Source: Burkholderiales bacterium (GTDB lineage Bacteria; Pseudomonadota; Gammaproteobacteria; Burkholderiales; SG8-39). Taken from it: DNA of 5,346 bases. The notes below the pieces were generated by a model. The model was not told where the DNA came from and did not search any database. It saw only the letters and a program-made list of their open reading frames with translations. The translations under genes were made by a program, and so were the position numbers. The stretch covers positions 1 through 5,346 of the forward strand of contig DAIDTN010000124.1 of the NCBI GenBank assembly GCA_027457185.1, written 5' to 3'. The first letter of the stretch is position 1. Each line of letters starts with the position of its first letter. This document shows positions 1 through 4,562 of the stretch, piece by piece.

Positions 1-891
1 GCCTTGCGCAGCGCTGTCGTGGCCCGGCTGCGGCGCCGGCTGCTGGCGCTGGATCGGCCCCGGCTGCGGCTGCCGGCTTTGATTCTGCACTGCCGGGGCT
101 GGTTGTTGCGCAGGAGCTTGCGTTGAGGCTGGTCTGTGCCCGCCCTCGCCTCCGCGTTGCGGCGGCTGCGAGCTCGGGACGGTCGGACGGCTCTGCGGCT
201 GCGGCGCTGGAGGGTCGGAACGCTGCATATACTGCTGCCTGGGACTTCTCTCCTGAGGCATTCCCTGCTGTGCTCGCTCGGACGGTGCGGGCGCTCCTCG
301 CATGGCCGGTTCCTGATAGCGCTGCCGCACTACGGCGTCACGCGGTTGATAGCGGTAATTTTGGCTGCGCAGCGCCTGCTGCCGTTCCGCCTGCGGATAT
401 CGATCGCCGTAATACTTCCGCTGGTAGACAGGCAGCGGAGCGGGGGCCGGAACGGAATTGCGGTTCCACCGATCCCATCCGCTGCGACGCTGCTCCCATT
501 CATTGCCCCAGTGCTCGCCCCAGCGCGGCGCCGCGTCCTCGCGCCAGCCGCGAAAGTACACGGGAGGATGCCGGTAGTAGCGCACCGGAATGCGCAGCAC
601 GAACAGCGGCACTTGGTATGGGTCCACCAGCCCCCAGGGCCCGTTGTACCAGGAACTGGCGTACCAGTTATCGCCCTGGTAGACCCAGTACAGGCCGTCG
701 TAAAAGAAGAAGTTCGAATCCAGTTGCGGCGCGTAGTAGACCGGGTAGCCAGGCACCCGGACCAGTTCCGGGTACACGGGCTGGTTGATGCCGATGCTCA
801 CGCCGGGAAGCGCGATGCCGATGCTCACCTGGGCCATGGCCGAAGACGCCGGCCAAAACAGCATCCACGCCAAAATCAGTCCGTAGCGCAT
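1..891 (-). CDS. Exported Tyr/Trp-rich protein with Gln/Pro-rich tail, 3' end outside the window
   Basis: The frame stays open for 297 codons from ATG at 891 to the left edge, so the C-terminus is missing. A strong AGGAGG (899-904) sits 7 nt before the ATG, which fixes the start. Residues 1-20 form a signal peptide (MRYGLILAWMLFW core, then AMA before Q21), so the product should be periplasmic or outer-envelope. Residues 40-144 are packed with aromatics: VPGYPVYYAPQL (46-57), FFFYDGLYWVYQGDNWY (61-77), SSWYNGPW (79-86), VRYYRHPP (103-110) and RWGEHWG (123-129). From about 145 onward it becomes low-complexity, rich in Gln, Pro, Arg and Ser. I recall similar hypothetical exported proteins in betaproteobacteria but know no function. 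It is the last gene seen on this strand and is preceded by a terminator at 1054-1081, so it probably has its own promoter, which I could not locate. The gene is confident; the role is unknown. Confidence 0.85.
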   Translation of the reverse strand, partial: MRYGLILAWMLFWPASSAMAQVSIGIALPGVSIGINQPVYPELVRVPGYPVYYAPQLDSNFFFYDGLYWVYQGDNWYASSWYNGPWGLVDPYQVPLFVLRIPVRYYRHPPVYFRGWREDAAPRWGEHWGNEWEQRRSGWDRWNRNSVPAPAPLPVYQRKYYGDRYPQAERQQALRSQNYRYQPRDAVVRQRYQEPAMRGAPAPSERAQQGMPQERSPRQQYMQRSDPPAPQPQSRPTVPSSQPPQRGGEGGHRPASTQAPAQQPAPAVQNQSRQPQPGPIQRQQPAPQPGHDSAAQG

Positions 892-898
892 GTTCTGC

Positions 899-904
899 CC
901 TCCT
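899..904 (-). promoter_or_regulatory. Ribosome binding site of the Tyr/Trp-rich protein gene
   Basis: On the minus strand AGGAGG lies 7 nt before the ATG at 891. It matches the anti-Shine-Dalgarno consensus fully and decides the start of a frame that has no other boundary in the window. Confidence 0.8.
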
Positions 905-1053
905 GTTGAGAATCACCGCGACCGGAGTGTCGTCAAAGCAATGCGACACCGGTCAAAATCTTCAAAAACTGCTCTCGTGCAAGACTAATCGGTTCTGCCT
1001 GGAACATTCTGTGCGCTGTCGTACATACGGCGATCGGATTTGGCGGTTGTAGC

Positions 1054-1081
1054 AAAACCCGGGGCTGTCGCAAAAGCCCGG
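1054..1081 (-). terminator. Intrinsic terminator after the VIT-like gene
   Basis: Read on the minus strand, CCGGGCT pairs with AGCCCCGG (one bulged base) across a loop of about 8 nt, and GTTTTGC follows directly as a short U-tract. It begins 33 nt after the stop codon of the VIT-like gene, the expected place. A further 12-bp perfect palindrome, ACCCCGCGGGGT, lies at 1093-1104 between the stop and this hairpin. The rest of the 892-1113 gap shows no gene. Confidence 0.65.
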
Positions 1082-1113
1082 ATGCCGTCTTGACCCCGCG
1101 GGGTGCCGACCGC

Positions 1114-1494
1114 TCAGGCGGCGGTTCCGATCAATACCCCGATGGCAGCGGTCACGCCCATCGCCAGGGCACTCCAGAAGGTGATGCGCATTATTCCGGT
1201 TGCTACGTTTGCGCTGCCGATACGGGCAGCCAATCCTCCGAGGCACGCGAGGAACACAAGCGAAGCCCCCGAAACAAACGGGATCAGCTTCGTCCCTGAG
1301 ACCGCCATCGACATGGCGCCCGCAACGAGACCGGCGATCCCGGCGATCAGTATGCTGCCGTGGGTCGCGCCTGAAGCGGCCACGCCGAGCACAAGGCTCG
1401 ATGTCGATACTATTCCATCGTTCGCTCCCAATACTGCCGCGCGCAACCAGCCGATGTATTGAAGCCTATGCCTTTCCTTACGGCGTACGGTCAT
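1114..1494 (-). CDS. VIT/CCC1-family metal transporter lacking its central domain
   Basis: VIT (vacuolar iron transporter) family proteins move Fe2+ or Mn2+ across membranes. Family features seen: RxxYIGWLRAAVLGANDGIVSTSS (about 11-33, with the TM1 Asp at 26), TM2 at 47-64 ending LVAGAMSMA, then LIPFVSGASLVFLACLGGLAA (70-90) and RITFWSALAMGVTAAIGVL (103-121). Normal bacterial members run about 230 residues: after MSMA comes the GEYVS motif, a cytoplasmic metal-binding helical domain and TM3. Here residue 64 joins nearly straight to the fourth helix (VSGTKLIPF), giving 126 residues and four helices, with the frame kept. It is either a minimal variant or a decaying gene with an in-frame deletion; transport is doubtful because the metal-binding Glu residues are gone. 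I chose the ATG at 1494, which matches the usual family N-terminus; a TTG 12 codons upstream is possible. The ribosome site is weak (ACAGG). A terminator follows at 1081. Confidence 0.8.
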   Translation of the reverse strand: MTVRRKERHRLQYIGWLRAAVLGANDGIVSTSSLVLGVAASGATHGSILIAGIAGLVAGAMSMAVSGTKLIPFVSGASLVFLACLGGLAARIGSANVATGIMRITFWSALAMGVTAAIGVLIGTAA

Positions 1495-1565
1495 GTTCGC
1501 GGCCTGTTTCAAATAGGGCCGTTCCGGCAATCAGTACTACGCCAGAACCACAATCCACAGAAAAT

Positions 1566-1592
1566 CCCTCATCCGCTGAAAGCGCGTGAGGG
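1566..1592 (-). terminator. Stem-loop with short U-tract, probable second terminator
   Basis: CCCTCA (1566-1571) pairs with TGAGGG (1587-1592). After a 2x2 internal mismatch, CGCT pairs with AGCG around a GAA loop on the plus strand. On the minus strand the stem is followed by ATTTTC, a modest U-tract, so it fits termination of leftward transcripts before the VIT-like gene. It could equally be a 5' mRNA structure of that gene, whose start is about 70 nt further on. Confidence 0.5.
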
Positions 1593-1608
1593 TTAGGCGC
1601 TGGAAATA

Positions 1609-1634
1609 ATAAGCCCCGCCGCGGCGGGGCTTAT
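1609..1634 (-). terminator. 26-bp perfect palindrome, intrinsic terminator
   Basis: The arm ATAAGCCCCGCCG and its exact complement form a 26-bp perfect inverted repeat centred on CCGCGG, a very stable GC hairpin. On the minus strand it runs on into TTATTATTTCC, a better U-rich tail than on the plus strand, where the tail is TTATGCG. It therefore most likely ends leftward transcripts coming from the collagen-like lipoprotein gene, about 175 nt past that gene's stop codon. Confidence 0.7.
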
Positions 1635-1637
1635 GCG

Positions 1638-1655
1638 ATCGGCGTGCACGCCGAT
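1638..1655. repeat. 18-bp perfect palindrome next to the terminator
   Basis: ATCGGCGTGCACGCCGAT reads the same on both strands and is separated from the 26-bp palindrome by only 3 nt. It has no U-tract of its own. It could be an operator for a dimeric protein, or an upstream arm stabilising the terminator. Confidence 0.6.
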
Positions 1656-1718
1656 TAGGGCTGTCTCTTCTGCTCGACGTTCCGCATTGCCTTGTCGGCA
1701 TTTATCTGCGTCATTCTC

Positions 1719-1735
1719 CGGCGCGCGGTGCGCCG
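1719..1735. repeat. Short GC-rich inverted repeat
   Basis: CGGCGC and GCGCCG pair around a 5-nt loop (GCGGT), about 70 nt after the lipoprotein stop on the minus strand. No U-tract follows, so this is a possible mRNA 3' structure at most. Confidence 0.35.
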
Positions 1736-1807
1736 CTATGCGATTCAAATTGCGCCCTGTCCTACTTGAGTGCGCCGGATAGCGGGCAGCGGACCCCCGC
1801 TGCAGTC

Positions 1808-2122
1808 TTAGCGAGCCGGCACCACAACGACGGTGCTGCCGTTCGGAACTCCGTGCGCGCCGGTATTTCCTTTCGCACCGGTGTTGCCGGTAGCGCCAGT
1901 GTCCCCGGTGGCACCGGTGTATCCGGTGGCACCCGTACTGCCGGTGGCGCCGGTGTATCCGGTGGCGCCGGTATTACCGGTGTTTCCGGTTGCGCCGGTG
2001 TATCCCGTCGCGCCGGTGTCTCCGGTTGCGCCTTGCGGTCCCGGCGGGCCCGCGGGAAGCGAAATGCATCCTCCCAGGGCGATGGTCGCAACAGCGACAA
2101 CTAGCATCTTTGCATATTTCAT
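1808..2122 (-). CDS. Collagen-like (Gly-X-Y) lipoprotein
   Basis: This 104-residue protein begins with a lipoprotein signal: MKYAKMLVVAVATIALGGC, with lipobox LGGC and lipidated Cys19. The residue after the Cys is Ile, not Asp, which in Gram-negatives favours the outer membrane. Residues 25-93 are 23 uninterrupted Gly-X-Y triplets, starting GPPGPQ and then mostly GATGxT with x = Asp, Tyr, Asn or Ser. The tail NGSTVVVVPAR (94-104) ends in a short Val run that could act as a trimer cap or anchor. Bacterial proteins with Thr-rich Gly-X-Y runs are known to form collagen-like triple helices, so a short surface or periplasmic stalk is a fair inference. Only two triplets are Pro-rich, so helix stability would rest on Thr and polar residues. 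AAGGA (2129-2133) lies 6 nt before the ATG. A hairpin cluster lies downstream. Confidence 0.85.
   Translation of the reverse strand: MKYAKMLVVAVATIALGGCISLPAGPPGPQGATGDTGATGYTGATGNTGNTGATGYTGATGSTGATGYTGATGDTGATGNTGAKGNTGAHGVPNGSTVVVVPAR
1844..2050 (-). repeat. Coding tandem repeat for Gly-X-Y triplets
   Basis: This 207-bp stretch encodes the 23 Gly-X-Y triplets. Its units are 9 bp and, more clearly, 18 bp (one GATGxT hexapeptide), with the plus strand showing recurrent GGTGTATCCGGTGGCGCC-like units. Units differ at third positions, so the array is partly diverged, but it is still a likely site for slippage or recombination that changes length in steps of 9 or 18 bp without breaking the frame. 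Confidence 0.8.
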
Positions 2123-2128
2123 GATGAT

Positions 2129-2133
2129 TCCTT
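2129..2133 (-). promoter_or_regulatory. Ribosome binding site of the collagen-like lipoprotein gene
   Basis: AAGGA lies 6 nt before the ATG at 2122 and supports that start over other in-frame starts, since the lipobox signal also begins exactly there. Confidence 0.65.
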
Positions 2134-2297
2134 TTGTTGGGTTAACGAAAAACCGAGACTACGCGCACCACCTGGCCGATTCAGTGCGCCAGCAAACATA
2201 GCGGCATTTTTTAATTGCATCCTTTCAAGCTTGCCGAAGCGTCCGCAAGACCATGTACCGGTCACCGCGTCGCGATCCGCGAATGGCATGCGGACGA

Positions 2298-2318
2298 ATT
2301 GGCCGCGCACTCGCCAAT
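2298..2318. repeat. Inverted repeat at the stop of the WMGGYG protein gene
   Basis: ATTGGC (2298-2303) and GCCAAT (2313-2318) pair across a 9-nt loop, touching the TGA stop at 2318-2320 on the minus strand. There is no U-tract, so termination is not indicated. The remaining gap to the lipoprotein gene (2123-2297) has no supported gene. Confidence 0.3.
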
Positions 2319-2539
2319 CATTTGCGCTTTTGCGTGACGATCCAGACCACGAGGGCGACGACCGCGATAACAAGCAGTGTCGGCAGCCATGCCCCGCCAT
2401 ATCCGCCCATCCAGCCATATCCCCCCATCCAGCCGCCGCCCGGCGCGCCGCCATTCATCATGTTTCCGCTTTGCGCGAATGCCGCCTCGGGGAGCGGCAG
2501 CGATAGCGCGCCAGCTGTCAAAGCAAGCACGATTTTCAT
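2318..2539 (-). CDS. Small exported or membrane protein with WMGGYG repeat
   Basis: 73 residues. MKIVLALTAGALSLPLPEAAFA (1-22) reads as a cleavable signal with an AFA/Q site. Residues 23-50 are rich in Gly, Met and Trp, including MMNGG and two exact WMGGYG units (37-48). A single membrane helix, WLPTLLVIAVVALVVWIV (51-68), ends in TQKRK, a positively charged cytoplasmic tail. After cleavage this gives a one-pass inner-membrane protein with a short Gly/Met/Trp-rich periplasmic head. Small proteins of this look are, from memory, common in proteobacteria, some near copper or heavy-metal genes; Met-rich heads can bind Cu(I), but that role is not shown here. The start is set by GGAGA, 6 nt before the ATG at 2539; the frame extends 33 codons further up but lacks a signal-like start there. 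It lies 99 nt after the 64-residue gene and may share its transcript. Confidence 0.75.
   Translation of the reverse strand: MKIVLALTAGALSLPLPEAAFAQSGNMMNGGAPGGGWMGGYGWMGGYGGAWLPTLLVIAVVALVVWIVTQKRK
2399..2434 (-). repeat. 18-bp tandem duplication coding for WMGGYG
   Basis: Two adjacent 18-bp units (2399-2416 and 2417-2434) differ at one base (G versus C at the seventh plus-strand position), so this is a recent duplication inside the small membrane protein gene. The difference is silent, both units encoding the same hexapeptide up to phase. Confidence 0.75.
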
Positions 2540-2638
2540 GAATTCTCCAGATCGAAACGATGAAACAGACGCACCGCTTTGGCAAAAGCGTACGTGCAGC
2601 GAAGATAGCGGGCTCCGGCGGGACCCAGGACGCAACAC

Positions 2639-2833
2639 TCAGTTCGCGTCGTGCATCATCCCGTGGACAATGATGTCGACTTCCGCGCGCTCGTCCTCGA
2701 CGTCGAAAATATTCTCGCTGACGCGGTCGTCATAGCTGTCTGCGGCATTGGCGCGCAGCGCGGCGTATTCGGACTCGCGCCAAGCGATCGGGAGTTTCGA
2801 TATTTTACGGCTGCGAATTGCATTGTGTTTCAT
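2639..2833 (-). CDS. Uncharacterised 64-residue charged protein
   Basis: I do not recognise this protein. It has a basic N-terminus (MKHNAIRSRKISKLPIAWR), a central Ala-rich part (EYAALRANAADSY) and an acidic C-terminal half (DVEDERAEVDIIVHGMMHD). There is no signal peptide, membrane helix or Cys, so it should be cytoplasmic. GGAG sits 8 nt before the ATG at 2833, a good ribosome site. The composition and use of all codon positions look coding, and no competing frame is better. It lies between the LapA-domain gene and the small WMGGYG protein gene, the latter 99 nt downstream. A possible leader ORF overlaps its start (ATGA). The split into basic and acidic halves could suit a small nucleic-acid or protein-binding regulator, but this is speculation. 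Confidence 0.65.
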   Translation of the reverse strand: MKHNAIRSRKISKLPIAWRESEYAALRANAADSYDDRVSENIFDVEDERAEVDIIVHGMMHDAN

Positions 2834-2895
2834 GGTCTATTCTCCGTATCGGGTTGTGGCGTGCGTGAATTCATGGTCGTTGATCCTTGCTGCAT
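2830..2895 (-). CDS. Candidate 21-codon leader ORF overlapping the 64-residue gene
   Basis: On the minus strand ATG at 2895 (or in frame at 2874, preceded by AAGGA) opens MQQGSTTMNSRTPQPDTENRP, whose TGA overlaps the next start as ATGA. Such overlaps allow translational coupling. However, any gene starting ATGA offers a TGA in that frame, so chance is not excluded. Both its start and the next gene's start follow the same 10-bp sequence CCGATACGGA (2900-2909 and 2843-2852). Confidence 0.25.
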   Translation of the reverse strand: MQQGSTTMNSRTPQPDTENRP

Positions 2896-3061
2896 GGATT
2901 CCGTATCGGATTCGCCATTCAGCGCGTAACGGCTACGGCGACGATGAACCCGGTGCCGTCGGCAGTCTCAACCGGCAGCAAAATCAGTCTAATCGCGGAT
3001 CGGCGTTTGTTCCGTGCGCTGGCACACCGAACAGCACTACCGCGTCGATGCAGGTTGACCA

Positions 3062-3082
3062 TGCCGCCGACCGGCGGCGGCA
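3062..3082 (-). terminator. GC stem-loop directly after the LapA-domain gene
   Basis: TGCCGCCG (3062-3069) pairs perfectly with CGGCGGCA (3075-3082) around ACCGG, only 1 nt beyond the stop codon of the LapA-domain gene. It lacks a U-tract (ATGGTC follows on the minus strand), so it may protect the mRNA 3' end or assist factor-dependent ending rather than terminate alone. The gap 2896-3061 beyond it shows no gene. Confidence 0.4.
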
Positions 3083-3083
3083 C

Positions 3084-3476
3084 TCACCTTGGCTGCTCTT
3101 CTTCGTGGGCCGTCAACAGCGCCTTCAACCCGACGTAAGGCGCGGCGCTCTCCACTGGCGGCACCGGTGCAGGCGTATTCGTCGCGGCGCCGGCTTCGAG
3201 TTCGCGCACGCGGCCTTCGAGTGACGCTTTCTCCACCTCAAGCTCAGCGACCTGGCGCCGCAGTCGTGCACCGGCCCACTGTCCCTTGATCACGCTCGGA
3301 GTCGATACCAGCGCGGCGATCAGGGCACCCAAACCAAGCGCGATCAATAACACCACTGCCAGCGAGCTGTCGTAATGCCATAGGGCAAAGACCACCGTCA
3401 CCGGAGCACTGTTCTGCAAAGCAAAGATGACCGCACCGATGGCGAAGACGATACCTACGATCAAGAAAAGTTGCAT
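3084..3476 (-). CDS. LapA-domain (DUF1049) inner-membrane protein
   Basis: 130 residues with the LapA layout: TM1 at about 3-20 (LFLIVGIVFAIGAVIFAL), then the family motif QNSAPVTVVF (21-30), TM2 at about 37-57 (SSLAVVLLIALGLGALIAAL), and a cytoplasmic charged coiled coil at 70-96 (RLRRQVAELEVEKASLEGR). Residues 97-130 are an Ala/Pro-rich, probably disordered tail ending EEEQPR. In E. coli LapA, with LapB, takes part in control of lipopolysaccharide synthesis; for this protein only the domain match is seen, and no lapB neighbour is present, so the role is inferred. GGAGG (3482-3486) lies 5 nt before the ATG at 3476, fixing the start. It is divergent from the DUF1003 gene across a 411-bp gap and is followed by a stem-loop. 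Length is slightly above the usual of about 100. Confidence 0.88.
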   Translation of the reverse strand: MQLFLIVGIVFAIGAVIFALQNSAPVTVVFALWHYDSSLAVVLLIALGLGALIAALVSTPSVIKGQWAGARLRRQVAELEVEKASLEGRVRELEAGAATNTPAPVPPVESAAPYVGLKALLTAHEEEQPR

Positions 3477-3887
3477 GACTGCCTCCGTTCAGTGAACTGG
3501 CCGGCGTGACCCGGCCCCTTGCGTATTTCCACTGCAACGCTGCGTGGATTCCGCCTCCCCGCATCTGCATGCCAGCGCCAGTCCTGCGGGCGCGTTGCGA
3601 ATGAAAATTAGATTACGCGAACCGCTTGGCCAATTCCGTACGCCAGCGCGCATAGCGAAATTGTCTGCGGTATCCGCGCGCCACAAATTGTGGTGCATCC
3701 ATGCTCAGTTGGCTACCGAACAGACCGCGTCGCGCCGGATGGGTAGCTTGTGCGAATGGAAACGGAGCCTATTCATGCCCAGAATTTCCGCACAAGCGGA
3801 TTCCCGGACGCCATTCCTGGTCCAGCCGCAAACGCCGTGGCCTGCCCAGCTCGGCAAGCAAGGCGCCGGCATGGCTAACCCAGTCTG
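3477..3887. other. Divergent intergenic region between LapA-domain and DUF1003 genes
   Basis: This 411-bp stretch must hold the promoters of both flanking genes, but no strong -35/-10 pair stands out. Visible elements are GGCCGG/CCGGCC at 3499-3516 (6-nt loop), GCGG/CCGC at 3667-3677 and CCACAA-A-TTGTGG at 3681-3693, the last a plausible small operator. The plus strand is open from 3544 to the DUF1003 start, but the N-terminal part of that frame does not look like a protein. Only the last 37 codons have a ribosome site and are listed separately. Confidence 0.5.
3681..3693. repeat. 13-bp inverted repeat in the divergent region
   Basis: CCACAA and TTGTGG flank a single A, a perfect dyad in the region shared by two divergent genes, next to a second short dyad (GCGGTATCCGC, 3667-3677). 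It could be a regulator site; nothing in the window names the regulator. Confidence 0.35.
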
Positions 3888-3888
3888 A
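3775..3888 (+). CDS. Candidate 37-residue ORF overlapping the DUF1003 start
   Basis: ATG at 3775 is preceded by GGAG (3764-3767) at 7 nt, a better ribosome site than that of the DUF1003 gene. The ORF MPRISAQADSRTPFLVQPQT... ends in TGA at 3886-3888, sharing one base with the DUF1003 ATG (TGATG), the classic arrangement for termination-reinitiation. The peptide is Pro/Gln-rich with no signal or helix and is not recognised. It may be a translated leader, a small protein, or chance. Confidence 0.35.
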   Translation: MPRISAQADSRTPFLVQPQTPWPAQLGKQGAGMANPV

Positions 3889-4511
3889 TGCGATCCAAAC
3901 CTGCCGTTCCTGCGGCGTCGCCTGCAAACGCCTCGGGCACGCCATTCGAAGCCGAACGCGATCAGATCAGCCAGAATATCGAGGCTGTTCTGGCCTTCTA
4001 CACGCGTGAAGAGCAAAAGATCAGCCGCTCGCAGCGTATCCTCGAGCGCATCAGCAATTCCATCGGGCAGCCTGTTTTTCTTGGCTTGATTCTGCTGTTT
4101 GTCGCATTCTGGATGCTCGCCAATGCCTTATTGCGCCAACTCGGAATTGCCGAATTCGACCCGGCGCCGTTTTTCTGGCTGCAGGGTATCGTCGGTCTGG
4201 GCGCGTTGCTGACTGCGACCGCGGTTCTGACCAGGCAAAACCGGCTCGCCAAACTCGCAGAACAGCGGGCGCATCTGGACCTGAAAGTGACGCTGTTGAC
4301 CGAGCAGAAGGCCGCCAAGCTGATCGACCTGCTGGAAGAACTCAGGCGCGATTTGCCCAATGTAAAAAACCGCCACGATCCCGAGGCGGCAGTGCTGCAG
4401 CAGTCCATGAACCCGGATCTGGTGCTTGCCGCGCTGGACGAACGCGGCGAGCCGGACGAGCAATCGGAACCGGACGCAGAAGTCAAAGAGAGCGAAGCCA
4501 TCGAGAAATGA
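3888..4511 (+). CDS. DUF1003-family membrane protein
   Basis: 207 residues. After a flexible N-terminus, residues 24-60 are an amphipathic region (FYTREEQKISRSQRILERIS). Two membrane helices follow at about 62-82 (PVFLGLILLFVAFWMLANALL) and 95-115 (FFWLQGIVGLGALLTATAVL). The family signature lies in DPAPFFWL (91-98) and in TRQNRLAKLAEQRAHLDLKV (115-134), followed by a helical LLTEQKAAKLIDLLEELR (136-153). The C-terminus (182-207) is acidic. DUF1003 proteins are inner-membrane proteins of unknown function with both termini probably cytoplasmic. An in-frame TAA at 3876-3878 means the start must be CTG 3885, ATG 3888 or later; ATG 3888 is best, but no Shine-Dalgarno is seen, and translation may be coupled to the small ORF ending at 3888. 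It is convergent with the CAP gene, 51 bp apart, with no visible terminator between. Confidence 0.88.
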   Translation: MRSKPAVPAASPANASGTPFEAERDQISQNIEAVLAFYTREEQKISRSQRILERISNSIGQPVFLGLILLFVAFWMLANALLRQLGIAEFDPAPFFWLQGIVGLGALLTATAVLTRQNRLAKLAEQRAHLDLKVTLLTEQKAAKLIDLLEELRRDLPNVKNRHDPEAAVLQQSMNPDLVLAALDERGEPDEQSEPDAEVKESEAIEK

Positions 4512-4562
4512 GAGCCCCATTGCCGCGGCGGGAACTCCAGAACCAAACCACCGGGTAGTGAA

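Larger units (their letters stand above)
1495..1807. other. 313-bp gene-free stretch rich in stem-loops
   Basis: No convincing gene lies between the VIT-like start and the stop of the collagen-like lipoprotein gene. It holds four separate inverted repeats (1566-1592, 1609-1634, 1638-1655, 1719-1735), listed individually. On the minus strand there is a 19-codon ORF (1655-1714, MTQINADKAMRNVEQKRQP), but its GGAG is only one base from the ATG, so I do not call it. The promoter of the VIT-like gene should lie around 1500-1565, but no clear -35/-10 pair is visible. Confidence 0.6.

Noticed and set aside
123..949. Open frames of up to 257 codons on the plus strand, and another minus-strand frame (668-949), opposite or within the Tyr/Trp-rich protein gene
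   Set aside because: They are shadows: Arg/Ala/Pro-rich translations with no ribosome site, while the minus-strand frame from 891 has a signal peptide, AGGAGG and ordered composition.
1539..1580. Short hydrophobic peptide MRDFLWIVVLA read from the 1566-1592 hairpin on the minus strand
   Set aside because: Only 11 codons, the ATG is buried in a stem, and no proper ribosome site is seen; the resemblance to the start of small membrane proteins is likely chance.
1655..1714. 19-codon minus-strand ORF MTQINADKAMRNVEQKRQP
   Set aside because: GGAG lies one base from the ATG, too close for normal initiation, and an in-frame stop lies shortly upstream. It could be a gene remnant but cannot be supported.
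1844..2050. CRISPR array
   Set aside because: Units are 9 or 18 bp with no unique spacers and encode Gly-X-Y triplets in frame.
1762..2201. Long plus- and minus-strand frames over the Gly-X-Y array, some Gly- or Pro-rich (GGTGVSGG-like, APVYPVAPV-like)
   Set aside because: A repeat of 9-bp units stays open in several frames at once. Only the 1808-2122 frame has a ribosome site, a lipobox signal and a Gly-X-Y register.
2119..2220. 33-codon ORF upstream of the lipoprotein gene, ending with ATGA overlap
   Set aside because: Its AAAGG touches the ATG with no spacing, and an ATGA overlap is automatic when the next gene begins ATGA. The region is more likely the 5' leader of the lipoprotein mRNA.
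3477..3720. Sigma-70 promoters such as TTGGCC-17-TAATTT for the LapA-domain gene
   Set aside because: Only 4 of 6 and 3 of 6 consensus matches, no better than chance in a region this long.
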